A DNA stretch of 64,000 nucleotides from Yamagishiella unicocca (taxonomy: Eukaryota > Chlorophyta > Chlorophyceae > Chlamydomonadales > Volvocaceae). A program made the translations under genes and the position numbers. Where the stretch lies: the NCBI GenBank assembly GCA_003116995.1, contig BDSL01000072.1, positions 496,001 through 560,000 on the forward strand, written 5' to 3'. A model generated the notes under the pieces. It saw only the letters and a list, made by a program, of their open reading frames with translations, was not told the origin of the DNA and did no database searches. Shown here piece by piece: positions 36,801-47,351 of this stretch; position 1 is the stretch's first letter, and every line of letters starts with the position of its first letter.

Positions 36801-37172
36801 CCTGCATGTATACTTAGCAGCGTCACAACTTAACAGCTTTAGATGCCGTACAAAGTGGGTCGAAGCGGTACGGGTCTATTAAAGTACCATCTTGAGCCTC
36901 ACATTTGTAGAGTTTGCAGACTACTATGCTTACAAATTGCCGACTTGTTACAGTATCTGCGTAGGATCATAAAGCCGGCCGAACAACAAACCAATGCTCT
37001 AATGTTGGCCACCTTAGAAGCGGCTTGGTGTATGACTAGACGCTTTTGAGTCAGGCCAGGTCGCTGGTCCCACGTGGAGTACTAGTGAGCTCAGCGGCCT
37101 GAGAGTGGAGACTGCAGCAGGAGAGCGGCACGGAGAAGGCTTTCCGGCCCTTCTGAGCCACCAGGAGGCGCC
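33900..37172. other. Gene-poor intergenic region with diverged repeat block
   Basis: The region lies between the divergent TKL kinase and casein kinase 1 genes. Base composition is lower in GC at 33950-34800. No splice-compatible coding set was found. A repeated block lies at 34938-35700 (listed separately), and a short palindrome-rich stretch (CCTGCCATGGCAGG) at about 36508. Confidence 0.5.
34938..35700. repeat. Diverged direct and inverted repeat block
   Basis: GCAAGCCCGGGCGAGCCC at 34938 is repeated in inverted orientation at about 35430-35447. Separately, the stretch around 35188 (CTGCGCGCGAGCGCACG, then GAGATGGGCAAG) recurs about 349 bp on at 35537 with scattered substitutions for some 150 bp. 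This looks like a decayed mobile or duplicated element; no terminal target-site duplication or transposase was recognised. Confidence 0.55.
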
Positions 37173-39336
37173 ATGAATGAGACGATCGTTGGCGGAAAGT
37201 ATAGGCTGGGTAGAAAGCTTGGTGGCGGATCATTTGGCGAGATTTTTCTGGGTAAGAACTAGCAAGCAGAGCATGTGCACTCAAAGCTGGCTGCAGCACT
37301 GTTTCCCCTGCTCCGCAGGCACAAACCTACAGACAGGAGAAGAAGTGGGCGTGAAGCTGGTGCGTTTTGTTATAAAAAGGGTATGCGCGCCCTCTTTCGC
37401 GCCTCTCACAGCAACCTTGCTGCTACTTCTTTTGACAGGAGCCGGTCAAAGCCCGGCACCCTCAGCTGCTATATGAGTCCAAGCTCTACAAAATATTGCA
37501 GGGCGGCGGTGCGTTTACCGGCGTCAGTTTGTTGTATCCCCACAATGGCCAGCTGTAACCTGGCTATCCGTGCACGCGTTTATACATTTACTTCATGGTG
37601 CTCGCAGTTGGCATTCCAAACCTGCGGTGGTATGGCATCGAGGGCGAATACAACGTCATGGTCATCGACCTGCTTGGGCCTAGCCTGGAGGACCTCTTCA
37701 ACTTCTGTGGCCGGAAGTTTAGTGTCAAGACGGTGCTGATGCTGGCTGACCAAATGATCTCCCGCGTTGAGTACCTGCACTCGCGGAGTTTCATCCACCG
37801 CGATATCAAGCCCGACAATTTCCTCATGGGGCTCGGCAAGCGCGCCAACCAGGTCAATATCATCGATTTTGGCCTTGCAAAAAAGTACCGGGACCCGAAA
37901 ACGCACCAGCACATTCCATACTGCGAAAACAAGAACCTAACGGGGACGGCACGCTACGCCAGCGTCAACACGCACATGGGCATCGAGCAAAGCCGCCGCG
38001 ATGATCTGGAGTCGCTGGGCTATGTGTTCATGTACTTCCTCCGCGGGAGCTTGCCGTGGCAGGGCTTGCAAGCGGCCACCAAGAAGCAGAAGTATGAAAA
38101 AATTAGCGAAAAGAAGATGAAGACACCCTTCGAGATACTCTGCAAGGGATTTCCCCAGGAGTTTGTGCTGTACTTTCAGTACGTACGCGCGCAGCGATTC
38201 GAGGAGAAGCCAGACTACGCATATCTGCGGCGCCTCTTCCGCGACTTGTTCGCTAAGGAGGGTAGGTTATTGGGGGGGAGTGACCTGAACCCGGACTGGG
38301 GGGGGGGCGAGGAGACCCGATTACACGGCATAGGAAATGGAGGGCAGAAACGCATCGGCGAATAGCAGTTCGAACACGCGATTGAGTGCGCATGCCGGAA
38401 AGCTTGGGTTCATTACCTAGGCACCTGTTGATGTGGCCCGTCGGCGGCCTGTTACAAAAAGCAAAATTGTGCGGTATGGTTTTCGGGACCGGGAGTATCA
38501 CAGAGCAAAGCGTTGCGGAAGGGAAGGGTAGGATATCCGCGACACTGCTAATATTTCCTAACTGGGTTGAAGCACCTGGCCGTCCCAGGGGTATTAATTG
38601 GCGGTTTCCTAACTGAGTACTTGCTTATCGATTTGCCACTTTGGGTCGGCAGGCTGGACGTGGGATTACGTCTTCGACTGGACTATCCTCAAGTACCAGC
38701 GCTCTGCAAACGGCGCTGTGGACCGGCCCGTTGCACTACCCGAGGTGTCAGCAGCGCGGCCAGCAGCGCTTCAGGACACTGCTGAGGCCGGGGGGTCGCG
38801 CGTGCGGAGGTGAGCTGCACGGCAAGGCAGCTCGGCTGGGGCACGTGGTTCCGCGCAAAATGCGCTTTGCGGCACGGTGTAGACACACAGCGTATGTGTG
38901 TATGGTTTTTGAAGCAACGGCCCAAATTCCCAGCACTTTTTGTTTATGGGCTGGTTCAGTGCATGTATGCATGACGTGCGTCTGGGTTCGGCTAATGCTT
39001 TGGACTTTGCCGTACCTGCACCTGCTGGGATATGCGGTTCAATGAAGATGTCCAGAAGTTGTTTTTACCGGAGGGCTTCTTGTTGCTATGCAGGGAGGAG
39101 GATGCGGATCGGGGCAAGGAGCTCCTTCACTCCGGCTCAGCGCGACCAGGCACGGGGATGCGGAAGACTCTGGTACGTGGTGCCTAGGTATGGGCAGGGC
39201 TAGCCAGCCGATGAACACATCATGTTTGCCGAGTCTCCTCCAGACATCCACGGATGTACCTAGATGCAGCTTCTTATTCCATCGCCTCTACGTCATGGCC
39301 AAGTTGCCGCTCGTCACAAGGCTAGAAGCTTATTAG
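37173..39336 (+). CDS. Casein kinase 1 family Ser/Thr kinase
   Basis: Exons are 37173-37251, 37319-37359, 37439-37508, 37608-38261, 38653-38809, 39094-39172 and 39244-39336, all in phase, coding 390 residues. The sequence follows the CK1 consensus closely: [25 protein letters not shown] (K39), [41 protein letters not shown] (D129), [12 protein letters not shown] (D150), [31 protein letters not shown] and [11 protein letters not shown]1 enzymes phosphorylate acidic or primed sites and act in clock, cilia and trafficking control. The core domain ends in exon 5. There the frame meets TGA at 38811, but it lies within a consensus GTGAGC donor, and two further in-phase exons with good signals follow, so I prefer the longer form with a short, unusual tail. 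A shorter protein ending at 38813 remains possible. Confidence 0.92.
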
Positions 39337-41079
39337 CGGCAGGCATGTCTCGGAAGGCACGTTTTGGGTCTCGCGTGTGCCGTATAAATCGTTGACAAAT
39401 TTCAACTCATGCCCCTCGACGCCATGTTGATGCTGCAGCAAGCCCTGTTCACGCGGGCATGATCGTGTGCGCCCTTGGACGGCTGTGCTATCGACTGCCC
39501 CCAACGGCGGCAGCAATGGTGCACCATCAGCTTGGGTCACGGCTGCAGCCACGACCAAACCGTTAGGATGGTCATGGAACACGTGCACTGTCTTAAGAGG
39601 GACTTAAGTGCGGCGTAGTGTCGCTATAGTTATGGGCTGCAACTGGGCGGTGTGGTATGCAAGGAGGGCGGCTGATGACGGGGTGCTTGGGTGGGGTTGT
39701 TTGCGGCTTGTGCTCGTGTCGTGTTCTTGGTGTGAGAGTGCGTCTGGTTCCAACCGTCAACTTTACGTGGGATGTCGGAAAGGTGTCAAAATGCATGGAT
39801 GGTCTGCGGGTCGGGTACGCATGTGCACTCCTGGGGGGCAAAATAGGTGTTAACGAATTAACGGCATAAGGCATGCTAGTGAGTAGTCTGTCCGTATTTA
39901 TGACGCCTGGTTACTTGCATGGGCGGCGCCATCAGGCGCGGCTCGCGATCCTGGCATGCATGTTTTGGGCGGGGATCTCTGCGGCGCTGCGGAGGCGCCG
40001 ACGCTGTCAGGGGGAAGGAATGCTTGCTCGTGACTGCAAGGATCCATGTGTACGATGATCGTACGAGGTCCTGCCCCCCCGGGTAATTCATGTGCGCCAT
40101 GTACGATGAGGTTACGGGCGTGTTGGGTTACATTGCTATCGTAAGATGGGCAGGTGTACTCGGGACGTGCTTGGTCGCTGCGAGAGCTTGATCGTCTGCC
40201 GCTCAGCAGTTTATCGTACGCGGGAGGGGTTGGCTTGCCCTCCGCGTGTCTAGTAGCTTGGTAGGGATACTTATCTGCAGTCGATGTTTTAGGTGTTTAG
40301 GTAGTCGTTAGACCACCCAAATGGTTGGTTGACCGTGGGCGCCAACGCCTGCCCGCAAGTCCCTGCTCGGGGGGAGAATAGTGTCAGGTGCATAGGGTAG
40401 GTTGTGTGTGAGCAACACTGAACGAAGTACCCAATGTCACGTGAGCTCTGCACCGCCAAAAATAATGGAAATCGGGTATAGGAGGACATGGAAACTTGAG
40501 GATAACCCTCGCTATCGCTCCCGCATCCTGCACACGGCGGTCGCCGTTATCGGCACAGGCGGCCAGGCTTGCACGCAGCCTAGAAGGTGCATACCGTACA
40601 CCGCTTCAGAAGCACGCTGAGAACCACACGGAACCACGCCCTGACGCTACACCGGACACAGGATGTACCAACCAGCTGGCGATAGGCCTGTGAAAGCTTG
40701 CGCGTGCAGTTCTCAAGCTTGTAAGACCCAGGCGACCCAAAAGGCACATGGACCGCGACACATGAGCCTGACAACTCCGTCGTGCAAAGTCAGTCAATGG
40801 ACCGAAGGCTGATTCTCATTGCGCCAACAATTTGCCCTCCCAAAGACACGGTGGATCATGAAACAAATATGCCTTCGTCCATGCCTGGAGTAAGCGATTG
40901 TTCAATTCCGAGTTCGGTACTGTGTACAACAACCCCATTGCCCGTCTGTCGGAATACAACAAAGTGTCGCTTGTAGAAACTAGTAATCGGCGTAGTTCGT
41001 CGTGAAGTGCAACTGTTTTCGTCAGCTTCCAGCCTGCTCCTCTCCTTACGGGTGAACCGGACAGTTTATTCAATAAAAA
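39337..41079. other. Intergenic region between casein kinase 1 and prolyl 4-hydroxylase
   Basis: No gene was seen. The minus-strand frame 39322-39588 overlaps the last CK1 exon and has no motif. The AT-richer stretch before 41080 (TTTATTCAATAAAAA) is the likely promoter and leader of the hydroxylase. Confidence 0.5.
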
Positions 41080-44000
41080 ATGCGGTTGCTACTATTATGT
41101 TTAGTCAGTGCATTGTTAATTTGGCCGCTTTCTGAAGGTAGGCAAGATGGCGAACTGGAGGGACTCCAAGGAGAATGTCGGCATTTTTACCGCGCAGACA
41201 GCCGGCTGTATTGTAGCTTCACGCGCATGTCATATGGCAGCTAGATGTACGTGTCCAGCTGCAATGTGATCTTATAGCTTGCCGGGCTGTTGCACGACTT
41301 CCAACCATGCGGCACAGGCGCCCGCCATTCGGAGGAGCGGCTAATCGGATGGCAGGGCGAGCAGTACAGCCCATACACCGAGGAGAAGAGTGGCGCAGCT
41401 ACGGGGAATAGCCTCCACTCGGCAAACACCTCCGTCCGGGCCGCCTGGTGCGTGGTAATCTCGTGCCAGGGTATTCGACGCAGCGTGGCGCGCGCGCCTC
41501 CGGACCCAACAGCTGCAGCTGGACCCTGCGAGCTGGCAGCATTGGAGTAGGGCGATGTGGGCACTTCCCCGTGCTCGAACTACGAACTGTGCCTGAACAG
41601 CAGCCAACCCTCGGCTGCTGGCTCACCTTGCCGCGCAAGTCCGTTGCAGCTCGCTGTACTTTGCCAGGACAGCACCAACCAATTTCTCTTGGAGCCGGGC
41701 TTTGCCCCTTTCCCCTCCCCCCCCATACACCCCCCAACTATCCTGTCCCGTTGTGTAAAACGGCTTTTATACACCCCCCTACACCCAGTGCTCCAGCATG
41801 CGCCCACAAAGTCGGTGTCCGACGACCATGCGCCAACTATCCTGTCCCTGTCCCTGTTGGCATAAACACCGTTTACGCCACCTCCTCACGACACACTTTC
41901 CCTGTGGTGCATCAACAAATGCCGCACACACCGACACATGCCCAGATGCGCTAGTGCTAGCGCTACTGCGTGGGGAATGCCCTCCGATGAGCAACCCCCT
42001 TGGTCCGCTCCACCAATTCAAATTCCCCTTGGTACATTCAAATTCCTCCTCACCAGCCGCCCCCCTGCTGCGCTCCGAAACCGCGGCCCCGTTCCGAGGG
42101 GCCTCTGCACGTGATTCGCCCGATGCCGGATGCCCCCCTAGCGGTTCCTTATCTCACCTTCTTCGACCCACATGCCCTCGGATCCACAGGATCCAGACGA
42201 TCAGCTGGAAGCCGAGGGCTTTCGTGTACCACAATGTAGGGGAGCGTGGCTCGGGGGGAGGGGTCTGGCGAGTAGGCCCTGTGACACGGCATAGGCTCGG
42301 GTCGGGGAGGGGGCCAACCGCGGAGGAGGGCAAACCGCCCCAACCCAACCCTATCGCATCACAGCAACGGGGAACAGCAAGGGTTGCTGCTGCTGTAGGT
42401 TTGGGGACCGAGCTGCTAGGTGCGTGGTTGTGGTTGTGGTTGTGATTGTCGTGGCAGAGTGAGCCCCCACGCTCACCCGTGGCGCCCGCATGCAATCCTA
42501 CAGGGCCGTCTGCCCCTCCGGCCCTTCACCCCCCTCCTCCTCCTCCTCCCCCACCGCCACCAGCTACACTTCCCATGTCGAGTAACCGGTTCTTTTCTGT
42601 AACCCCCCAACCCCTGCGCAGTTCCTCAGCGACCAAGAGGCGCGACACATCATCGACCTGGCGCATGCGCAGGTGCGGGCGCAGCGGCATCTGAAACCTG
42701 CCGGCTACCTGACCCGCCGGTGTCGACTGCGGGCGTGTCGACTGCGGGGAGCGTCGACTGCGGGAAGCGTCGACTGCGGGGGAGGGAGATAAGAGGCCGC
42801 AGCCAGGTGGAGGCGGTTTCCTCACATCCCGCGGGGCACCACGCGTCTGGTGGGACAGCAGTCTCGCGACACACCTTGCTTGCTCCCTGCGGTGCGCTGC
42901 GCGTCTCCCTACGTCTCTCTTCTCTCTCCCTCGCTTCCCCTGCCTGCCGCTCCCTCGCTCCCTCCCTCCCGCCCCGCCTGCCTGCCTCCGGAGGCGCCTC
43001 ACGCCCCTCACATGCCCCCTCCCCCCCGGGCTGCCTCCCTCGCGAGCAGATGAAGCGGTCCACCGTAGTGGGCAGTCAGAACGAGGGCGTCGTGGACCAA
43101 ATCCGTACGTCGTACGGCACCTTCCTCAGGTGCGAATCGCGGCGCGGCGACCCCGCGGCCTCTGCCCCCCCCTCCTCCCGCCACGTGTTCCGTCTCCCGC
43201 TGCTTCTGGGTCCCGCTGGGGAATGGGCTCGTGGGGTGGCCCCTCCAACCCTGCGCCCCCCGCAGTCCCGGGCCCCCCCCCCCCGCCGCCTCATCCCACC
43301 TCCCTGACCTCCCGGCTCCGGTGCGACCCCCCTCCCGGGTGGTCGGCCGTGGATTCGCGGATTTTTCTTATCAAACCCCCTCCCGGGTGGGTTCGCGGAT
43401 GATCCTTTACACCATCTTTTATGTAACCCCCCCCCCCCAGGCGCAATCAGGACGCCGTCCTCACCGCCATCGAGGAGCGACTGGCGCTGTGGTCCCAGCT
43501 GCCGGCCTCACACCAGGAGGACACGCAGGTGGGGGGTTTGATGAGAGAATCCGCAAATCCACGGCCGACAAACCGAGGACGGTGAAGGTGGGGGGTAACA
43601 TGCATGTGTGTGGGGGGGGGACCGATGAAACCCGTGAACACGAAAGGTGGGGGGAAGGCGCATGTAGGGGGCGGGAGCGATGAAACCCGTGAACACGAAA
43701 GGTGGGGGCCCGGGGGGCCGGCAGGGGGGAGGGCAGCAGGGGGGCCGTGGAGAGAGGCGGAGGGGGGGGGAGCCCCACTAAACGGAAGGGGGAAGGGGGA
43801 CGCCCGGCAGCGGAGGGATGTAGGAAGGAGGCTTATTGTGGATGGAATCGGGTGAAAGGTACTGAAGGAAGGAGGGTTATTGTGGGGATGGGGCCGGGGC
43901 TACCCGCGAGGCCTACCCAGGAAATGGGCGCAGGCCCGCACACGCGATGTGGGAGGCGGCATCACCTGGCCTGCCCCGCCCGGCCCTGGCCCGGGGCGCC

Positions 44001-46290
44001 CGGGGCCGCTGTCCCCCCCCCCCTCAAGCGCAACGCAATGCGGGGGCGGCCCATTATCATCACCCGACCTGCCGCTGCTGCCGCTGCTTCCTCTGATGCG
44101 CAGGTCCTGCGGTATGGCCCCACCAACAAGTACGGCGCCCACATCGACGGCCTGGAGCGGGTGGCCAGCGTGCTGATCTACCTCGTGGGTGGGTGCAGGG
44201 AGGAGGGGGGGGGAGGGGGGAGGAGGCGGGAGGGAGGAAAGGGGGGAAGGGAGGAAAAGGGGGGAGGAAAGGGGAAGGAGGGGATGTGGCAGCCCCCAGG
44301 TGATGCAGGGCCCCCTCACTGGGCTTCGGGGCGCGTGTGGCCCGACCTGGTGTAGTAGTGCCGTCCTGAGGGCCCGAGGAGGAGGATGGAGAGAGGCGTC
44401 TGGGTTGTGGAATAGGGAAGGGGAGGGGAGGGGAGGGGAGGGGAGGGGAGGGGAGGGGAGGGGAGGGGAGGGGAGGGGAGGGTGCGAGCGGCGAGACACC
44501 GTCGGCACCCAGCCAGGACAGCCCCCAGGAATCCCACCGTCGCCGCAGCCCACACCCACCTTCCCACGACCCCCCTCCCCCCTTTTCGCACCCAACGCCT
44601 GCAGCGCCCGAGGCCGGCGGTGAGACTGCCTTCATTGACAGGTGGGTGTTGGTGATTCCGAAGCAGGCGGGCCTGGTTGGGGGAGAGAAGAGGAAGATGC
44701 GGGGCGCAGGGGCGTCCCTGGTGGGAGGCAGCTAGCTGCCTGGCTCTTCGCTGGCCAGGCGGATCCATTGCCTGCTTGCCGCCCGGATCCATTGCCGCCC
44801 TGCCCGCCGGAAAACACGCCCGCCGCCCCTCAGCCGTCTTAGCAGGCGGGTTGCGAGGAAAACCCGGTTACGAGGAAGAAAAACAAAACCGTTTGCGACT
44901 CAGCTGGGGGGGGTTGAGAGGCAGGCGGATCGGCAGCGCGCCCTGTCTGCTGCTGTGCCTTATGGCATCAACCCCACGACACTAGCACACCGGACCGGAC
45001 CGGGCCCCATTCGCCGACCTTTCCCCTCGTCGGTTCTCCTTGCCCCGGAAGTGCGGACCTACGGCTTCCTCTCAAACCCCCCAGTTGCCATGACGGCTGC
45101 ATGCCTTGTGCCGCTGCCGCACCTCGCTCCCGAGTAATGCCTCTTCTCCCTAGTCGGTTCACCGGGGGTACAGAGAAGAACCGGTTACTCGACATCGGAA
45201 GTGTAGAGCTGGTGCATAGCAGCGCGGGGGCGGGGGGACCCCCGGCCCCCTAATGCACCCACAACTATGAGTCCGAAGACAATGCGCCAGCTGTTACCCT
45301 ATGTCATGTAACCGGTCTTTATGCCCCACCCCTCCGTGGATTCGTGGATTCTCTTATACCCCCGCCCCCGCGCTGCTCCTCTCCCCCCCTGCATGCCCCC
45401 CCTATGCACACGCTACATTTCCCCAGTCGCGTTACCGGTTCTATTATTGTAACCCCCCTGCATCCACGGGTCTTCCTCGAAACCCTCCCCCCCTCCCCCT
45501 GCCACAGCGTGTGGAGCCACCCCGAGCTGGCGGGGCAGGCGGAGCGATCCAACATGTCCAGCTGCGCCCGGGGCCACGTGGCGTACAAGCCCAAGCGAGG
45601 TGACGCGCTGATGTTCTTCGACACCAAGCCCGACTACATCAACACGGACGGCCACTCCATGCACACCGGCTGCCCGGTGGTGGCGGGAGTGAAGTGGAAC
45701 GCGGTCAAGTGGATCCACGGCAAACCCTTCCGTCGTGAGTTGGGGTGGCGGAGGTGGGGTGTTGCAATAAAAGAACCGGTAACTCGACTGGGGGGAAACG
45801 TAGGGTGGGGGTGGGGTGGGGGGGGTAGGTCTGTCCGCCGGGTGTTGACGTTGTGTATTGGCAACGTGGGATGGGCGTCCTGGCTCACGAGGGGCATTCC
45901 AACCGCAAACCGAGACCCAAACCGAAATCCAACCGGCAATCCGGACATACGCTCGAACCGAAATCCAACCCCAGTACTCAGCATGCGCCCTCCCTCCCGC
46001 CCCCCTGCCCAGCTGACGAGTACGAGAAGTCCAAGACGGAGCCGTACGAGGGGCTGCCGGACCCGGGCGTGTGCGCCAACCTGCACGAGATGTGCGACGT
46101 GTGGGCCAAGGCCGGCGAGTGCAAGAACAACCCCGGCTACATGCTGGGCAGTAACACCGGCATCGGCAACTGCCGCTTGGCGTGCAAGGACTGCAAGGAG
46201 TGCCGGGAGGGAGACATCGAGTGCTACAAAGCCAACCGCGAGTCGGGCGGCTTCCTCATATTCGACGAATCGGAGCTAGATGGAATTTAA
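41080..46290 (+). CDS. Secreted prolyl 4-hydroxylase with C-terminal ShKT domain
   Basis: Ten exons, all in phase: 41080-41137, 41318-41447, 42190-42235, 42622-42672, 43050-43129, 43441-43528, 44104-44188, 44605-44641, 45508-45734 and 46013-46290, coding 359 residues. Exon 1 is a signal peptide (MRLLLLCLVSALLIW) after an AAAAA initiator context. The catalytic domain runs from ISWKPRAFVYHNFLS (67-81). Iron ligands are H164 and D166 (HID) and H244 (SMHTGCPV); K254 (GVKWNAVKWI) is the predicted 2-oxoglutarate anchor. Residues 282-325 hold the six-Cys ShKT pattern beginning VCANLHEMC. The enzyme hydroxylates proline in Hyp-rich glycoproteins in the ER/Golgi, which build the volvocine cell wall. 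ShKT-tailed P4Hs are known in plants and algae. Introns carry several minisatellites and dispersed elements of families A, B and D. Confidence 0.94.
42722..42780. repeat. GTCGACTGCGGG tandem repeat
   Basis: Four copies of GTCGACTGCGGG with 3-5-bp spacers lie in intron 4 of the prolyl 4-hydroxylase gene. Each carries the palindrome GTCGAC. Confidence 0.92.
43342..43380. repeat. Dispersed element, family D (inverted copy)
   Basis: Contains GTCGGCCGTGGATTCGCGGA followed by TTCTTATCAAACCCC, in intron 5 of the hydroxylase gene. It is the reverse complement of the copy at 43531-43573, so two oppositely oriented copies flank exon 6. Confidence 0.85.
43531..43573. repeat. Dispersed element, family D (copy directly after a donor)
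   Basis: Begins three bases into intron 6 of the hydroxylase gene (donor at 43529) with GGGGTTTGATGAGAGAATCC and continues CACGGCCGACAAAC. Confidence 0.85.
43613..43712. repeat. Tandem duplication in hydroxylase intron 6
   Basis: CGATGAAACCCGTGAACACG occurs twice, at about 43622 and 43678, each followed by AAAGGTGGGG. Unit length is about 56 bp. Confidence 0.85.
44417..44481. repeat. GGGGA tandem repeat
   Basis: About 13 units of the 5-bp GGGGA lie in intron 7 of the hydroxylase gene. The run is G-rich on the sense strand. Confidence 0.95.
45423..45458. repeat. Dispersed element, family A (inverted copy)
   Basis: GCGTTACCGGTTCTATTATT and TGTAACCCCCC occur in intron 8 of the hydroxylase gene, about 50 bp upstream of the acceptor at 45507. 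Adjacent CATCCACGGGTCTTCCTCGAAACC matches part of family C, so the two families are juxtaposed here. Confidence 0.85.
45757..45795. repeat. Dispersed element, family A (direct copy)
   Basis: GCAATAAAAGAACCGGTAAC followed by TCGACTGGGG lies about 25 bp downstream of the donor at 45735 in the last intron of the hydroxylase gene. Confidence 0.85.
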
Positions 46291-47351
46291 GCCTAAGACT
46301 CGGACGGATTGGGGGCTGATGTTTGCAGGAGCGTGTTCATTTACAACTACAATTGGAGTCTGTGTACCGGTGTTTGAAGATGCAGACCATTAATTGAAGG
46401 CGCACAAGCCTCATGGAGACAGTGCTGAGAAGGAGGGAGGCTGAAGTGTGTGGGGGCGGGCGCTGGGGGGCTGCGGTGGGAGAGGGGGGGGAGGTGGTTT
46501 TGCAGGGCAGGGCCGGGCGGACGGCGCGCGAGTCGGGAGGGAAGTGGAGGGGTTGTGTGGGGACGCCTCTGGCGGAAAGAGGGGAATAGGGCCGGGCGGA
46601 GGGGCTAGGATGGAGAAGCCTGTCGCGCGGCGGAGGGGTGGCCTACGTCTGGAATGCCGCCGTCGCTGGTGTGAGCTCGGGGGTTGGGGTCCATGCCCAG
46701 CTTGGATCCTGGATCCTGCGGTATGTAGCAAGCATTCGGTACCGCGCCGCGGCTCTCGACGCAGAGCTCTTTGTGTTGATAACCAAAAAAACCTGAAGCA
46801 CCTTCCCATGCTTGACCTGGCATGGGAGTGAGGCTGGGTTGCAGATCCGAAACCATTTCGTTCGCCGCGGCAGCCGACCGTCTTACACCTTCCCTGTAGC
46901 TGTGGCACCGGGCACACATCTCGACGGATGAATGACCGTGTACGGCATGGCACCTTGACACACACACACACGCACGCGCGCGCGCACGCACCCTTGATGT
47001 CAACAGCCGACGCTCGAACATGTCCCGACGCACCGTGCTTCCGGCGCCCAATCCCGCGAGCACGCGCCCCCCCCCGTTGTGTTCTTTTCTGTACCCCCCC
47101 CCCCCGTTGCGCGTTCACCATTGCCCGAGATGCATCGCGTGTATGGCTGGCTACCAACACGCCGATCGTCACAACACAATGTGTACGGCGCAGTTCCCCT
47201 CCAGCCACAGTTCCCCTCCAGGGAGGGAGGGCGTTGGTAAGGTGGCGAGAAGACCCGGTTACACGACATAAGGGAATGGAGGGCAGGAAGCAACTATAGC
47301 CGCCGGTGAATAGTTTACGGACACGCGCGCGGTATGAAGGGCGGGGGACCC
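46291..47351. other. Convergent intergenic region
   Basis: 3' flanks of the hydroxylase (plus) and the primase-like gene (minus). It holds an AC/GC microsatellite at 46960-46990 and a family B fragment at 47250-47290 whose GTTACACG supplies a TGTAA on the minus strand (47259-47263). No gene was seen; the long minus-strand frame 46411-47373 is Pro-rich with no motif. Confidence 0.5.
47259..47263 (-). promoter_or_regulatory. Candidate poly(A) signal TGTAA (minus strand) inside a dispersed repeat
   Basis: TTACA on the plus strand lies 89 bp past the primase-like gene's stop and falls within a family B repeat fragment, so the repeat may provide the 3'-end signal. Confidence 0.35.

Noticed and set aside
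41241..41564. Minus-strand frame that reads like a real last exon, with a possible partner exon at 41627-41720
   Set aside because: The opposite strand holds hydroxylase exon 2 (41318-41447), which joins the signal-peptide exon and the next exon in exact phase; the minus frame has only weak acceptors.
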